A stretch of DNA of 64,000 bases, from contig DASUKQ010000103.1 of NCBI GenBank assembly GCA_036278635.1, positions 1 through 64,000 of the forward strand, written 5' to 3'. This document shows positions 26,166 to 34,269 of the stretch, piece after piece (position 1 is the stretch's first letter; the number at the start of each line of letters is the position of its first letter). The notes below the pieces were generated by a model. It was not told the origin of the DNA and searched no databases. It worked only from the letters and a program-made list of their open reading frames with translations. The stretch is from 66-474 sp036278635 (GTDB lineage Bacteria; Pseudomonadota; Gammaproteobacteria; Xanthomonadales; Rhodanobacteraceae). Position numbers and translations under genes: made by a program.

Positions 26166-27176
26166 TCACAGCGGGCGCTTGGCGACTCCGCCCGGCACCT
26201 CGCGTACCAGCAGCGGGACAAGGTACCCGGGAAGCCGCATGCGCAACATCCCGGCCAGTTCCCTGGCGCGTGCATCCGGGACCTCGAAATGGGCCGTGCC
26301 GCGCACCCGGTCCAGTTGATGAAGGTAGTAGGGGAGCACGCCGAACGCGAACAGCCGTTCAGAAAGGTCGGCCAGCGTCCCGGCGTCGTCATTGATTCCC
26401 CGCAACAACACCGACTGGTTCAGCAGGGTCGCGCCGGCCTCGCGCAGGCGGCTGCAGGCCGCGCCCACGCTGGCATCCAGCTCGTCGGGGTGGTTTGCAT
26501 GCAGGACCACGACGCGTTGCAACGGCAGCCCGGAGAGCCATGCGCAAAAGGCGGCGTCGATGCGCTCGGGCAGCACCACCGGCAGCCGTGAGTGGACGCG
26601 CAGGCGCAGCACGTGGGGCAACCCGCGGAGCGCATCGGTGAGATTTGTCAATTTTTGTGTCGAAAGGACCAGCGGGTCGCCGCCGGACAGGATCACCTCG
26701 CGGATCGAGGGGTCGGCGGCAAGGCAGGCGACCGCTTCGCGCCACGCGTGCGTGGCCGCCAGCTCCTCGGCGTAGGGGAAATGCCGACGGAAGCAATAGC
26801 GGCAATTGACCGCGCAACTGCCGGCTGCAATCAGCAGCGCGCGACCTTCGTATTTGTGCAGCACGCCATGGTCCTTCACCGCGGCAAGATCGCCCACGGC
26901 GTCGTCGATGAAGCCCGGCACCTCGTCGCATTCGGCCAGTTGCGGCAGAACCTGCCGCAGCAGCGGATCGTCGGGATCGCCGTGGCGCATGCGCGCCACG
27001 AAGCCGCGCGGCACCTTCAATGGAAAGCCTGCGTCGCCGGCCGGCAAGCGGTTGGCGAGGTGCGACAGCCCGAGCAGCGCCAACAATTCGCGCGGGTCGG
27101 TGACGGCGTCGCGCAAAGATAGGCGCCAGTCCGGCGATGGGTCAGGCTGCGTGGATTGGCCGATTGCAGTTATCAT
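26166..27176 (-). CDS. epmB: EF-P beta-lysylation protein EpmB (lysine 2,3-aminomutase family)
   Basis: 336 residues; a radical-SAM, PLP-dependent aminomutase turning (S)-alpha-lysine into (R)-beta-lysine for modification of elongation factor P. The cluster motif is Cys121-x3-Cys125-x2-Cys128 (CAVNCRYCF). The SAM-binding GGDPLV loop follows, and a PLP Lys lies in PGGVAK near the C-terminus. It is divergent from efp, with 109 bp between the two ATGs, the classical arrangement that supports the assignment. The partner EpmA is not in the window. Confidence 0.94.
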   Translation of the reverse strand: MITAIGQSTQPDPSPDWRLSLRDAVTDPRELLALLGLSHLANRLPAGDAGFPLKVPRGFVARMRHGDPDDPLLRQVLPQLAECDEVPGFIDDAVGDLAAVKDHGVLHKYEGRALLIAAGSCAVNCRYCFRRHFPYAEELAATHAWREAVACLAADPSIREVILSGGDPLVLSTQKLTNLTDALRGLPHVLRLRVHSRLPVVLPERIDAAFCAWLSGLPLQRVVVLHANHPDELDASVGAACSRLREAGATLLNQSVLLRGINDDAGTLADLSERLFAFGVLPYYLHQLDRVRGTAHFEVPDARARELAGMLRMRLPGYLVPLLVREVPGGVAKRPL

Positions 27177-27285
27177 GGCGGGCTTGTCGCCGGACCACTC
27201 GCCCGGCAAACCAGCCATTCTAGGTCAATTGCCGGTCGAGGTTCGTCCGCCGCCGGCGGCGACCCGTATCCACGGAGCAAGCAGC

Positions 27286-27852
27286 ATGGCCAACTACGGT
27301 CTCAACGATGTCAAGAACGGGCTGAAGATCATCGTCGACGGCGATCCCTACGTGATCGTCGGCGCGGATTTCATCAAGCCCGGCAAGGGCCAGGCGTTCA
27401 CCCGCATCAGGATCCGCAACCTCAAGAATGGCCGCGTGACGGAGAAGACCCTGAAATCGACCGACACGGTCGAGGGTGCCGACGTCATCGATACCGACAT
27501 GCAGTACCTCTACAACGACGGAGAGTTCTGGCACTTCATGGATCCCGGCAGCTTCGAGCAACACACCGCCGACAAGAACGCCGTGGGCGACGCCGCGCAG
27601 TGGCTGAAGGGTGAGGAAGAGTGCATCGTCACGTTGTGGAATGGCACGCCGCTGTCGGTGCTGCCGCCCAATTTCGTGGAGCTGGCGATCGTCGAAACCG
27701 ATCCCGGCCTGCGCGGCGACACCTCGGGGGGCGGCGGCAAGCCGGCCAAGCTCGAAACCGGCGCGACCGTACGCGTGCCGCTGTTCGTGAACCAGGACGA
27801 AGTCATCAAGGTCGATACCCGCACCGGCGAGTACGTCAGCCGGGTGAAATAA
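27286..27852 (+). CDS. efp: Translation elongation factor P
   Basis: 188 residues, exact family length. EF-P enters the ribosomal E site and relieves stalling at polyproline. Three beta-barrel domains; the modified residue is Lys34 in the loop FIKPGKGQAF, the target of EpmA/EpmB beta-lysylation. Its own window offers likely clients: the Pro-rich FimV linker and several PPP-containing proteins. The Gly-rich SGGGGKPAKL linker lies before domain III. Confidence 0.97.
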   Translation: MANYGLNDVKNGLKIIVDGDPYVIVGADFIKPGKGQAFTRIRIRNLKNGRVTEKTLKSTDTVEGADVIDTDMQYLYNDGEFWHFMDPGSFEQHTADKNAVGDAAQWLKGEEECIVTLWNGTPLSVLPPNFVELAIVETDPGLRGDTSGGGGKPAKLETGATVRVPLFVNQDEVIKVDTRTGEYVSRVK

Positions 27853-27918
27853 CAACGCACTGGAGCCTTCCTGCAGGCGACGGTCGCGCGCAGGCGCGCT
27901 CCTGCATTGGACCCTGTG

Positions 27919-29244
27919 ATGACCCCGCGCACCATCGACCTGCTGATTGCTCCCCGCTGGCTGCTGCCGGTCGAGCCCGATCGCGTGGTGCTGGAAGGCC
28001 ACGCTGTTGCGGTGACCGGCGGCGCGATCATCGACGTATTGCCTGTCACGGAAGCGGTGGCGCAGTACGCCCCGCGCGAGCGCGTGGAACTTCCCGACCA
28101 CGCGCTGATCCCCGGCCTCGTCAACGCCCACACCCACAATCCGATGACGCTGCTGCGCGGCGTGGCCGACGACCTGCCGTTGATGACGTGGCTGCGCGAG
28201 CACATCTGGCCGGTCGAGGCGAAGGTCATGGGCCCCGAGTTCGTGCGCGACGGCGTCGAACTCGCCATCGCCGAGATGCTGCGTGGCGGGACCACGTGCT
28301 GCAGCGAGCTCTACTTCTTCCCCGATGTGCAAGCGGCAACCTACAAGGCGCACGGGTTCCGCGCGCTGGTCGGGCTGCCGATCATCGAATTTCCCAGCGC
28401 CTGGGCGCAGTCCCGGGACGAATACTTCGAACGTGCGCTCGCCGTGCACGACGCACTGCGCGGCGATCCACTGATCGGCACGGCGTTCGCGCCGCACGCC
28501 CCGTACACCGTCTCCGATGAATCCTTCGGACGCATCCGCACGCTTTCGGACCAGCTTGACCTGCCGGTGCACCTGCACCTGATGGAAACCGCGCAGGAAG
28601 TCGAGGACAGCAGGCGCGAGCACGGCCTGCGTCCGATGCAACGCCTGCAGAAGCTGGGGCTCGTCAACGACCGGTTGATCGCGGTGCACATGACCCAGGT
28701 CAGCGATCCGGAGATCGAGCTGTGCGCCGCGACCGGCGTGTCCGTGGTGCATTGCCCCGAATCCAATCTGAAACTGGCTTCGGGGTTTTGTCCGGCGGAG
28801 CGGTTGCGTCGCGGCGGCGTCAACCTCGCGATTGGCACCGATGGTTGCGCCTCCAACAATGATCTCGACATGTTCGGCGAATTGCGCAGCGCGGCGTTGC
28901 TGGCCAAGGCGGTTGCGTGCGACGCCGCGGCATTCGACGACGCGTTCGCCATCCGCGCAGCCAGTTTGAATGGCGCGAAGGCGCTGGGGTTGGGCGAGCT
29001 GGTGGGCTCGATCGAAACAGGCAAGCGCGCCGATCTCGTGGCGGTGCGGATGGATGAGGTCGAAACCCAACCGCTCTACAATGTGGTTTCGCACCTTGCG
29101 TACGCCGTGTCGCGGCGTCAGGTCAGCGACGTGTGGATCGATGGCAAGCGCAAGCTCGCCGAGGGCGCGCTGGTCGACTTCGATCTTTCCGGCGTGCTGG
29201 AAAAGGCGCGTCGCTGGCGCGACCGGATCGTGGCAGTCAGGTAG
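27919..29244 (+). CDS. mtaD: 5-methylthioadenosine/S-adenosylhomocysteine deaminase-type amidohydrolase (TRZ/ATZ)
   Basis: A 441-residue metal-dependent amidohydrolase. Metal ligands: His71/His73 in NAHTHNP, His in HLHLMET (about 216-218), His in AVHMTQ and Asp in IGTDGCASNND. Best fit is the MtaD branch, which deaminates methylthioadenosine to methylthioinosine in Pseudomonas; guanine or other nucleoside-base deaminases are alternatives. It precedes ubiG by 80 bp. The SAM-consuming UbiG next door makes a SAM by-product salvage role reasonable, which is inference. Confidence 0.82.
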   Translation: MTPRTIDLLIAPRWLLPVEPDRVVLEGHAVAVTGGAIIDVLPVTEAVAQYAPRERVELPDHALIPGLVNAHTHNPMTLLRGVADDLPLMTWLREHIWPVEAKVMGPEFVRDGVELAIAEMLRGGTTCCSELYFFPDVQAATYKAHGFRALVGLPIIEFPSAWAQSRDEYFERALAVHDALRGDPLIGTAFAPHAPYTVSDESFGRIRTLSDQLDLPVHLHLMETAQEVEDSRREHGLRPMQRLQKLGLVNDRLIAVHMTQVSDPEIELCAATGVSVVHCPESNLKLASGFCPAERLRRGGVNLAIGTDGCASNNDLDMFGELRSAALLAKAVACDAAAFDDAFAIRAASLNGAKALGLGELVGSIETGKRADLVAVRMDEVETQPLYNVVSHLAYAVSRRQVSDVWIDGKRKLAEGALVDFDLSGVLEKARRWRDRIVAVR

Positions 29245-29324
29245 GTCGGTGAAAGCGGAAGCGGTCCCAAATGAACGCGAAGAAATTCGCGGACAAATGT
29301 CGTTTTGAAGAGTCAGGATGTGAA

Positions 29325-30056
29325 GTGAACGGTACGACGCACAACGCGGATCCCGAGGAGCTCGCCCGCTTCGGCAAGCTCGCGAGTCGCTGGTGGGACC
29401 CGGACGGCGAATCCCGCCCGTTGCACGACCTGAATCCGGTGCGGCGGATGTTCGTGGCCGAGCGCGTCGCGCTGCAAGGCGCGCGCGTGGCCGACGTCGG
29501 CTGCGGCGGCGGGTTGCTGAGCGAAGCCCTGGCGAAGGCCGGCGCCAGCGTGGTGGCGATCGATCTGGCTCCCGAAGTGATCGAAGTGGCCCGGTTGCAT
29601 TTGTTCGAGAGCAATTCCGTTGCAGCCCGGCCGCTGTCGGTGGATTACCGCCTGTGTTCGTCCCGGGAGCTTGCCGAGGCGGAACCATCTCAATTCGACG
29701 CCGTGTGCTGCATGGAATTGATCGAGCACGTGCCCGATCCGGCTGCGCTGATCGATGACCTGGCGGCACTCCTGAGGCCCGGTGGCAAATTGTTCCTGTC
29801 GACGCTGAACCGCACCGCGGCCAGTTTTGCAACGGCCATCATCGGCGCCGAATACATTGCCCGCCTGCTTCCGCGCGGCACCCACGATTACCGCCAGTTC
29901 CTGCGTCCGTCGGAGTTGGCCAAGCTGTTGCGCCAGGCCGGTCTTGCTCTCGACGAAATATCCGGAATTGCCTATAACCCATTGACCAGAAAAGCCTGGC
30001 TGACGTCACGCACGGCAATCAATTATCTGGTTTGCGCCTCCAAACCCGGCGCATGA
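29325..30056 (+). CDS. ubiG: Ubiquinone biosynthesis O-methyltransferase UbiG
   Basis: 243 residues. Performs both O-methylations of ubiquinone synthesis. It has the family opening ELARFGKLASRWWDPDGESRPLHDLNP, the SAM motif VADVGCGGGLLSE, and the CCMELIEHVPDP block. The GTG at 29325 is chosen: AGGA lies six bases upstream and the length matches E. coli (240). An ATG at 29271 would add 18 residues without a ribosome site. The stop overlaps the gph start as ATGA. Confidence 0.93.
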   Translation: MNGTTHNADPEELARFGKLASRWWDPDGESRPLHDLNPVRRMFVAERVALQGARVADVGCGGGLLSEALAKAGASVVAIDLAPEVIEVARLHLFESNSVAARPLSVDYRLCSSRELAEAEPSQFDAVCCMELIEHVPDPAALIDDLAALLRPGGKLFLSTLNRTAASFATAIIGAEYIARLLPRGTHDYRQFLRPSELAKLLRQAGLALDEISGIAYNPLTRKAWLTSRTAINYLVCASKPGA

Positions 30057-30721
30057 AACTGCTGCCGCAGCCCCTCGCGGGGGTGTTCTTCGATCTCGAC
30101 GGAACGCTGGTCGACTCGGCGCGCGACATGCACGACGCCCTGACCGCGCTGTGCGATGAACGCCACAAGGTGGCGCCGGCATTCGACATCGTCCGTGAAA
30201 CCGTATCGCGCGGCGCGCGCGCGGTGCTGCGCTGCGCGTTCGGGGACGGCGACGAAGCCGCGGTCGATGCCGCGTTGCCGCGTTTCCTTGAACTGTATGT
30301 CGCCACCGGCATGCGCAACACCCGCCTGTTTCCCGGGGTGCCGCGATTGCTTGAAAATCTCGAGACGCGTGGCGTGCGCTGGGGCGTGGTCAGCAACAAG
30401 GCCGGCGACCTCGTGGCGCTGGTGCTGGCGGCGCTCGCCCTTGAACGGCGGGTTGCGGCGGTCGTCGGCGGCGACACGTTGCCGCAACGCAAGCCCGACC
30501 CGGCACCGGTGCTGCACGCTTGCGCGCTGGCAGGCGTGGAACCTGCGCAGTCCGTGTTCGTGGGCGACGATCCGCGCGACATCGTGGCGGGACGCGCGGC
30601 CGGGTTGTACACGATCGCAGCCGGCTGGGGTTACCTCGACGGTGCCGATCCACGCACATGGCGTCCGGATGCCATCGCGATCGATGCGGATCAGTTGGCG
30701 GGATGGCTGGATCGCGCGTGA
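30053..30721 (+). CDS. gph: HAD-family phosphoglycolate phosphatase
   Basis: 222 residues. Haloacid-dehalogenase phosphatase with the nucleophile/acid pair Asp14 and Asp16 in FFDLDGTLVDS, the cap domain (about 20-90), motif II VVSNKAG, motif III Lys in RKPDP, and VGDDPRD. Closest to Gph, which removes 2-phosphoglycolate formed in DNA repair; the same ubiG-gph pair occurs in pseudomonads. UMP/N-acetylmuramate phosphatase (MupP) activity is an alternative for this neighbourhood. Start and stop overlap both neighbours (ATGA, GTGA), so it is translationally coupled. Confidence 0.88.
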   Translation: MKLLPQPLAGVFFDLDGTLVDSARDMHDALTALCDERHKVAPAFDIVRETVSRGARAVLRCAFGDGDEAAVDAALPRFLELYVATGMRNTRLFPGVPRLLENLETRGVRWGVVSNKAGDLVALVLAALALERRVAAVVGGDTLPQRKPDPAPVLHACALAGVEPAQSVFVGDDPRDIVAGRAAGLYTIAAGWGYLDGADPRTWRPDAIAIDADQLAGWLDRA

Positions 30722-31566
30722 GCGACAGCGCGCTCGAGGGCTATCTGTCGACATGGCGCGATGCCGATCCGCAGCGGGCCTGTGCGTGGCGGTTCCTGCG
30801 TCGCGGCGAGCGCGTACGCTTTGGTGCACTCGCCGCGCTGGTCCAGGAGTGGTGGAAAACCCTGCATGACGTGCAGGAACCCCAGGTTGCCGCGGTCAAG
30901 CTGGCGTGGTGGCGCGAGGAATTGCAACGCGCGGCCGAAGGCGACGCGCGCCATCCGCTGACGCAAGCGCTGTTTGCCGAGGGACGGGTACGCGAAGTGC
31001 CGCTGTCGTGCTGGACCGCGGTGGTGGATGCGGCCCTGCTCGCGATCGAGGCGCCGCCGTGCGCAGACGTCGACGCGCAGCGAAGAGCCGCGGCGCCGCT
31101 GGCCGACGCGATCGCGGGCCTGGAAACGCGCGTGTGGTTCGGCGGCGGGGCAGAGCGTTCGCGTGCCGCGGCGGTCGTCGCCCTCGCCAACCTCGTTGCC
31201 GGCGCCCGTGCGCTCGCCGTCGAAGTGGGACACGGCCGCACGCCACTACCGATGAACCTGCTGGCCAGGCACGGCCTCACGGTCGAGGCGTTGGGCGTGG
31301 ACGGGTCGGAGCGACGCGCGGCGTTGCGTGATTACGCCCGGACACTGCGTGGCGCACTGGGCGACGTCGCTACAATGCCGGGGCCGTTGACCCTGTTTCG
31401 CGCCATTGCCCTTCATCATGATTTGCGCAGCCTGGATCGGGCCACCCGCGCCGACGATCCCTTGCAGGCGTTGTGTGCGCCCGATTCCGGGTTCGGCAAC
31501 CTGTTGCAAACGTGGCGCGAGGCCCGCATATGGCGCGGGGTGTCCCATACCAAGGCGAATTCATGA
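30718..31566 (+). CDS. Squalene/phytoene synthase-like protein lacking Asp-rich motifs
   Basis: 282 residues, GTG start overlapping the gph stop (GTGA). The fold is recognised from KLAWWREELQRA and the later GHGRTPLPMNLLARHGL block, which match trans-prenyl head-to-head synthases. The first DDxxD site is replaced by QEWWKTLHDV, and the second (RDxxED type) by AGARALAVEV, so prenyl-diphosphate chemistry is unlikely. It resembles the non-catalytic branch that includes the mitochondrial complex I factor NDUFAF6, but that tie is inference. Coupled to folE2 through ATGA. Confidence 0.72.
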   Translation: MSDSALEGYLSTWRDADPQRACAWRFLRRGERVRFGALAALVQEWWKTLHDVQEPQVAAVKLAWWREELQRAAEGDARHPLTQALFAEGRVREVPLSCWTAVVDAALLAIEAPPCADVDAQRRAAAPLADAIAGLETRVWFGGGAERSRAAAVVALANLVAGARALAVEVGHGRTPLPMNLLARHGLTVEALGVDGSERRAALRDYARTLRGALGDVATMPGPLTLFRAIALHHDLRSLDRATRADDPLQALCAPDSGFGNLLQTWREARIWRGVSHTKANS

Positions 31567-32486
31567 CCCTCGATTCCGACAACGCACGCCTGCCCGACGT
31601 TGCCACCGGTGCCGAGCCGGTTGCGGGCGGCGCACTGGACTGGGTGGGGATGGATGGCATCGACCTGCCGGTGCGCTGCGCGGACGGACAAGGAGGCACG
31701 CTGGTCGTCCCGGCGCGGATTTCGGTACAGGTGAACCTCGCCGACCCGGGCGCGCGTGGCATCCACATGTCGCGGTTGTACCTCGCGCTCGAGCAGTCGC
31801 TGGGCGAGCAGGCACTGACCCCGTCCGGGCTGCGCAGCCTGTTGCACGCGCTGGTCGCATCGCACGCCGGGCTTTCCGGTCGCGCGCGCCTGCGGATCGA
31901 CTACGCGCAGATGATGAAACGTCGCGCGCTGGTCAGCGACAACGCCGGCTGGCGCAGCTATCCGGTCACCGTCACGGCGCAATTGCTCGACGAACGCTTC
32001 AGCGTGCAACTCGGTTGCGAGGTCACCTATTCCTCGACCTGCCCGGCGTCCGCCGCACTGTCGCGGCAGCTCAACCAGCAGCGTTTCGACGAGGATTTTT
32101 CGGACATGCTGCCCTCGCAGCGCTCCGTGCGCGAGTGGCTGGGCAGCGAGCGCGGCATGGCGGCCACCCCGCATGCGCAGCGCAGCACCGCGCGGGTCAC
32201 CGTGCGTCTTGCTCCGGGGTTCGACCTTCCGGTGGCCGAACTGATCGACGCGGTCGAACGTGCGCTGGCGACGCCGGTGCAAACCGCGGTCAAACGCGAG
32301 GACGAGCAGGCCTTCGCGAGATTGAACGCCGACAACCTGATGTTTTGCGAGGATGCCGCGCGGCGTGTCCGCACGGCACTGGATGCCGACGAGCGCATCG
32401 CCGGTTACCACATCGTCGCCTCCCACCACGAAAGCCTGCATCCGCACGACGCGGTGGCGGAAGTCAGCAAGCATTTCCCGGGGTAG
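31563..32486 (+). CDS. folE2: GTP cyclohydrolase IB (FolE2)
   Basis: 307 residues of the COG1469 family. Converts GTP to 7,8-dihydroneopterin triphosphate for folate and queuosine. Unlike FolE it is not strictly zinc-dependent and replaces FolE under zinc shortage in several bacteria. Seen: DLPVRCADG start block, GIHMSRLY, the active-site Cys in SSTCPAS (about 160) and the C-terminal HHESLHPHDAVAE with metal His residues. ATG overlaps the preceding stop (ATGA). Followed after 74 bp by the convergent pyrC. Confidence 0.93.
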   Translation: MTLDSDNARLPDVATGAEPVAGGALDWVGMDGIDLPVRCADGQGGTLVVPARISVQVNLADPGARGIHMSRLYLALEQSLGEQALTPSGLRSLLHALVASHAGLSGRARLRIDYAQMMKRRALVSDNAGWRSYPVTVTAQLLDERFSVQLGCEVTYSSTCPASAALSRQLNQQRFDEDFSDMLPSQRSVREWLGSERGMAATPHAQRSTARVTVRLAPGFDLPVAELIDAVERALATPVQTAVKREDEQAFARLNADNLMFCEDAARRVRTALDADERIAGYHIVASHHESLHPHDAVAEVSKHFPG

Positions 32487-32560
32487 GAGCCTGCCTGCAG
32501 GCGACCGCATCGTGGAATGCATCACCGGCGTGCCCGCGACCACCGCCTGCACGCAGGCTC

Positions 32561-33898
32561 CTACGGCCGGTCGAAAACCAGGCGCATCCCGGGCGGGGCG
32601 TCGAGCACCCTGCCGGCGCGCGCCACCAGGTTGCCATTGACGAACGTCGCGGCGAGGCTGGCGCGAAACGTGTCGCCCTCGAACGGCGACCAGCCGCATT
32701 TCGAGACGATGTCTTCGCGCCGCACGGTCTGCGGCGTACCCGGATCGACCAGTGCGAGGTCGGCGAAACAACCTTCCCGCAAATAGCCACGATCGACGAC
32801 CTTGAACAGCGCCGCAGGCGCGTGCGCGTACGCTTCCACCAGGCGTTCCAGCGAGAAGTCGCCTCGGAACACGCCCTCGAGTGCCGATTGCAGCGCGAAC
32901 TGGATCAGCGGGATCCCCGAAGGGCAGCTCGTGTACGGGTTGGCCTTTTCCGATTCCAGGTGCGGCGCATGATCGGTGGCGAGGATGTCCAGTCTCCGGT
33001 CCGCCAGCGCGCGGGTCAGTTCGGCGCGATCGGATGCCGCCTTGATCGCGGGGTTGCATTTGATCCTGCCGCCGAGCGTCGCGTAATCGGCATCACTGAA
33101 GCGCAGGAAGTGGACGCAGGTTTCGGCCGTGATCCTCTTCCCCGAAATCGGCCCGGCCTCGAACAGCGCGAGCTCGTCGGCGGTCGAGACATGCAGCACA
33201 TGAAGGCGGGTGCCGTGGCGGCGCGCGGTGTCCACCGCCCACCTCGTCGACTCGAAACAGGCTTCGCGCGAACGGATGGCGGGGTGCAGCGCCATCGGGA
33301 TGTCGTCGCCGTACTCGGCTTTTGCGCGATCGAGGTTGGCGTGGATGATGCGGCTGTCCTCGGCGTGCACCAGCACCGGGACCGGTGCGTCGCGGAACAC
33401 GCCTTCCAATGCCGCCGGATCGCTGACGCACAGATTTCCGGTCGATTCGCAGAGGAACACCTTCACGCCGGGAACCTTGCGCGCATCGAGCGTGCGGATC
33501 GCATCGAGATTGTCGTTGCTGGCGCCGAAGTAGAACGCGTGGTTGGCGAGCGAGGTGCGTGCGGCGATTGCGTATTTGTCTTCGAGCAGCGCGTGGGTCA
33601 GTGTCGCCGGTCGGGTGTTCGGCATTTCGAGGAAGCTGGTGACGCCGCCTACCACGGCGGCGCGCGATTCCGATGCGATGTCCGCCTTGGCCGTGTAGCC
33701 CGGTTCGCGAAAGTGCACGTGGTCATCGATCATCCCGGGCAGCAGCCACAGGCCGGAAGCGTCGAACACTTGTTCGCCCGGGCGCGCTGTCAGGTCGTTC
33801 CCGATTTGCTCGATGCGCTGGCTGCGGACGCGCAGGTCGGCGTGGAACCGCCGGCCTTCGTTGACCAGTTCGGCACTCTTGATCAGCCAGTCGGCCAT
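32561..33898 (-). CDS. pyrC: Dihydroorotase, class I
   Basis: A 445-residue amidohydrolase of the long (class I) type, not the 348-residue E. coli PyrC type. Cyclises carbamoyl-aspartate to dihydroorotate in pyrimidine synthesis. Metal His60 and His62 in DDHVHFREPG; later His in VHAED and LHVLHVSTADE; Asp in ATDHAPH (about 312). No aspartate carbamoyltransferase gene is adjacent. It is directly followed upstream by yidD (stop of yidD touches the pyrC ATG). In Pseudomonas a class I dihydroorotase paralogue sits with folE2 and dksA2 in a zinc-starvation cluster. Confidence 0.9.
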   Translation of the reverse strand: MADWLIKSAELVNEGRRFHADLRVRSQRIEQIGNDLTARPGEQVFDASGLWLLPGMIDDHVHFREPGYTAKADIASESRAAVVGGVTSFLEMPNTRPATLTHALLEDKYAIAARTSLANHAFYFGASNDNLDAIRTLDARKVPGVKVFLCESTGNLCVSDPAALEGVFRDAPVPVLVHAEDSRIIHANLDRAKAEYGDDIPMALHPAIRSREACFESTRWAVDTARRHGTRLHVLHVSTADELALFEAGPISGKRITAETCVHFLRFSDADYATLGGRIKCNPAIKAASDRAELTRALADRRLDILATDHAPHLESEKANPYTSCPSGIPLIQFALQSALEGVFRGDFSLERLVEAYAHAPAALFKVVDRGYLREGCFADLALVDPGTPQTVRREDIVSKCGWSPFEGDTFRASLAATFVNGNLVARAGRVLDAPPGMRLVFDRP

Positions 33899-34150
33899 TC
33901 ATTCTTCTCCGTGCGGGTGGCAGCGGTGCAGGGTGAACGATTCGGGCACCGGATCGATGCCGCCTTCGCACAGCGGCTGGCAGCGCAGGATACGCCATGC
34001 GGCGAGCACGCCACCGCGCCACGGGCCGAAACGCGCAATTGCGACGCGCGCATAGCTCGAGCAACTCGGGTAGAAGCGGCAACGTGCCCCCAGCAAGGGG
34101 CTCAGGCAGCGCTTGTAGACTGCGATGAGGAACAGCAGGAGACGGGTCAA
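33899..34150 (-). CDS. yidD: Membrane protein insertion efficiency factor YidD
   Basis: 83 residues. Amphipathic N-terminus (LLLFLIAVYKRCLSPLLG), then the family signature CRFYPSCSSYA and CEGGIDPVP. Usually found beside rnpA and yidC and thought to aid YidC-dependent insertion; here it stands instead upstream of pyrC, without a gap between stop and start. Divergent from dksA with about 120 bp between. Confidence 0.93.
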   Translation of the reverse strand: MTRLLLFLIAVYKRCLSPLLGARCRFYPSCSSYARVAIARFGPWRGGVLAAWRILRCQPLCEGGIDPVPESFTLHRCHPHGEE

Positions 34151-34203
34151 GGCCGTGCAGCCAAAGTATGGATGGAGTCTTCCGCCCGGGTTGCCGAAAT
34201 CGG

Positions 34204-34232
34204 TTGCCCGGTCGGACCGACTACGCTATAAC
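34204..34232 (+). promoter_or_regulatory. Sigma70-type promoter of dksA
   Basis: TTGCCC (34204-34209), a 17-bp spacer and TATAAC (34227-34232), 38 bp before the dksA ATG. Good spacing and a 5/6 match at -10. Confidence 0.55.
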
Positions 34233-34269
34233 ACGCGGTCGCATCTCCACAACCTCGAGTGCAAGGGAC

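Noticed and set aside
34220..34240. Zur box before dksA
   Set aside because: CTATAACAC resembles one half-site only; no palindrome. It is better read as the -10 region.
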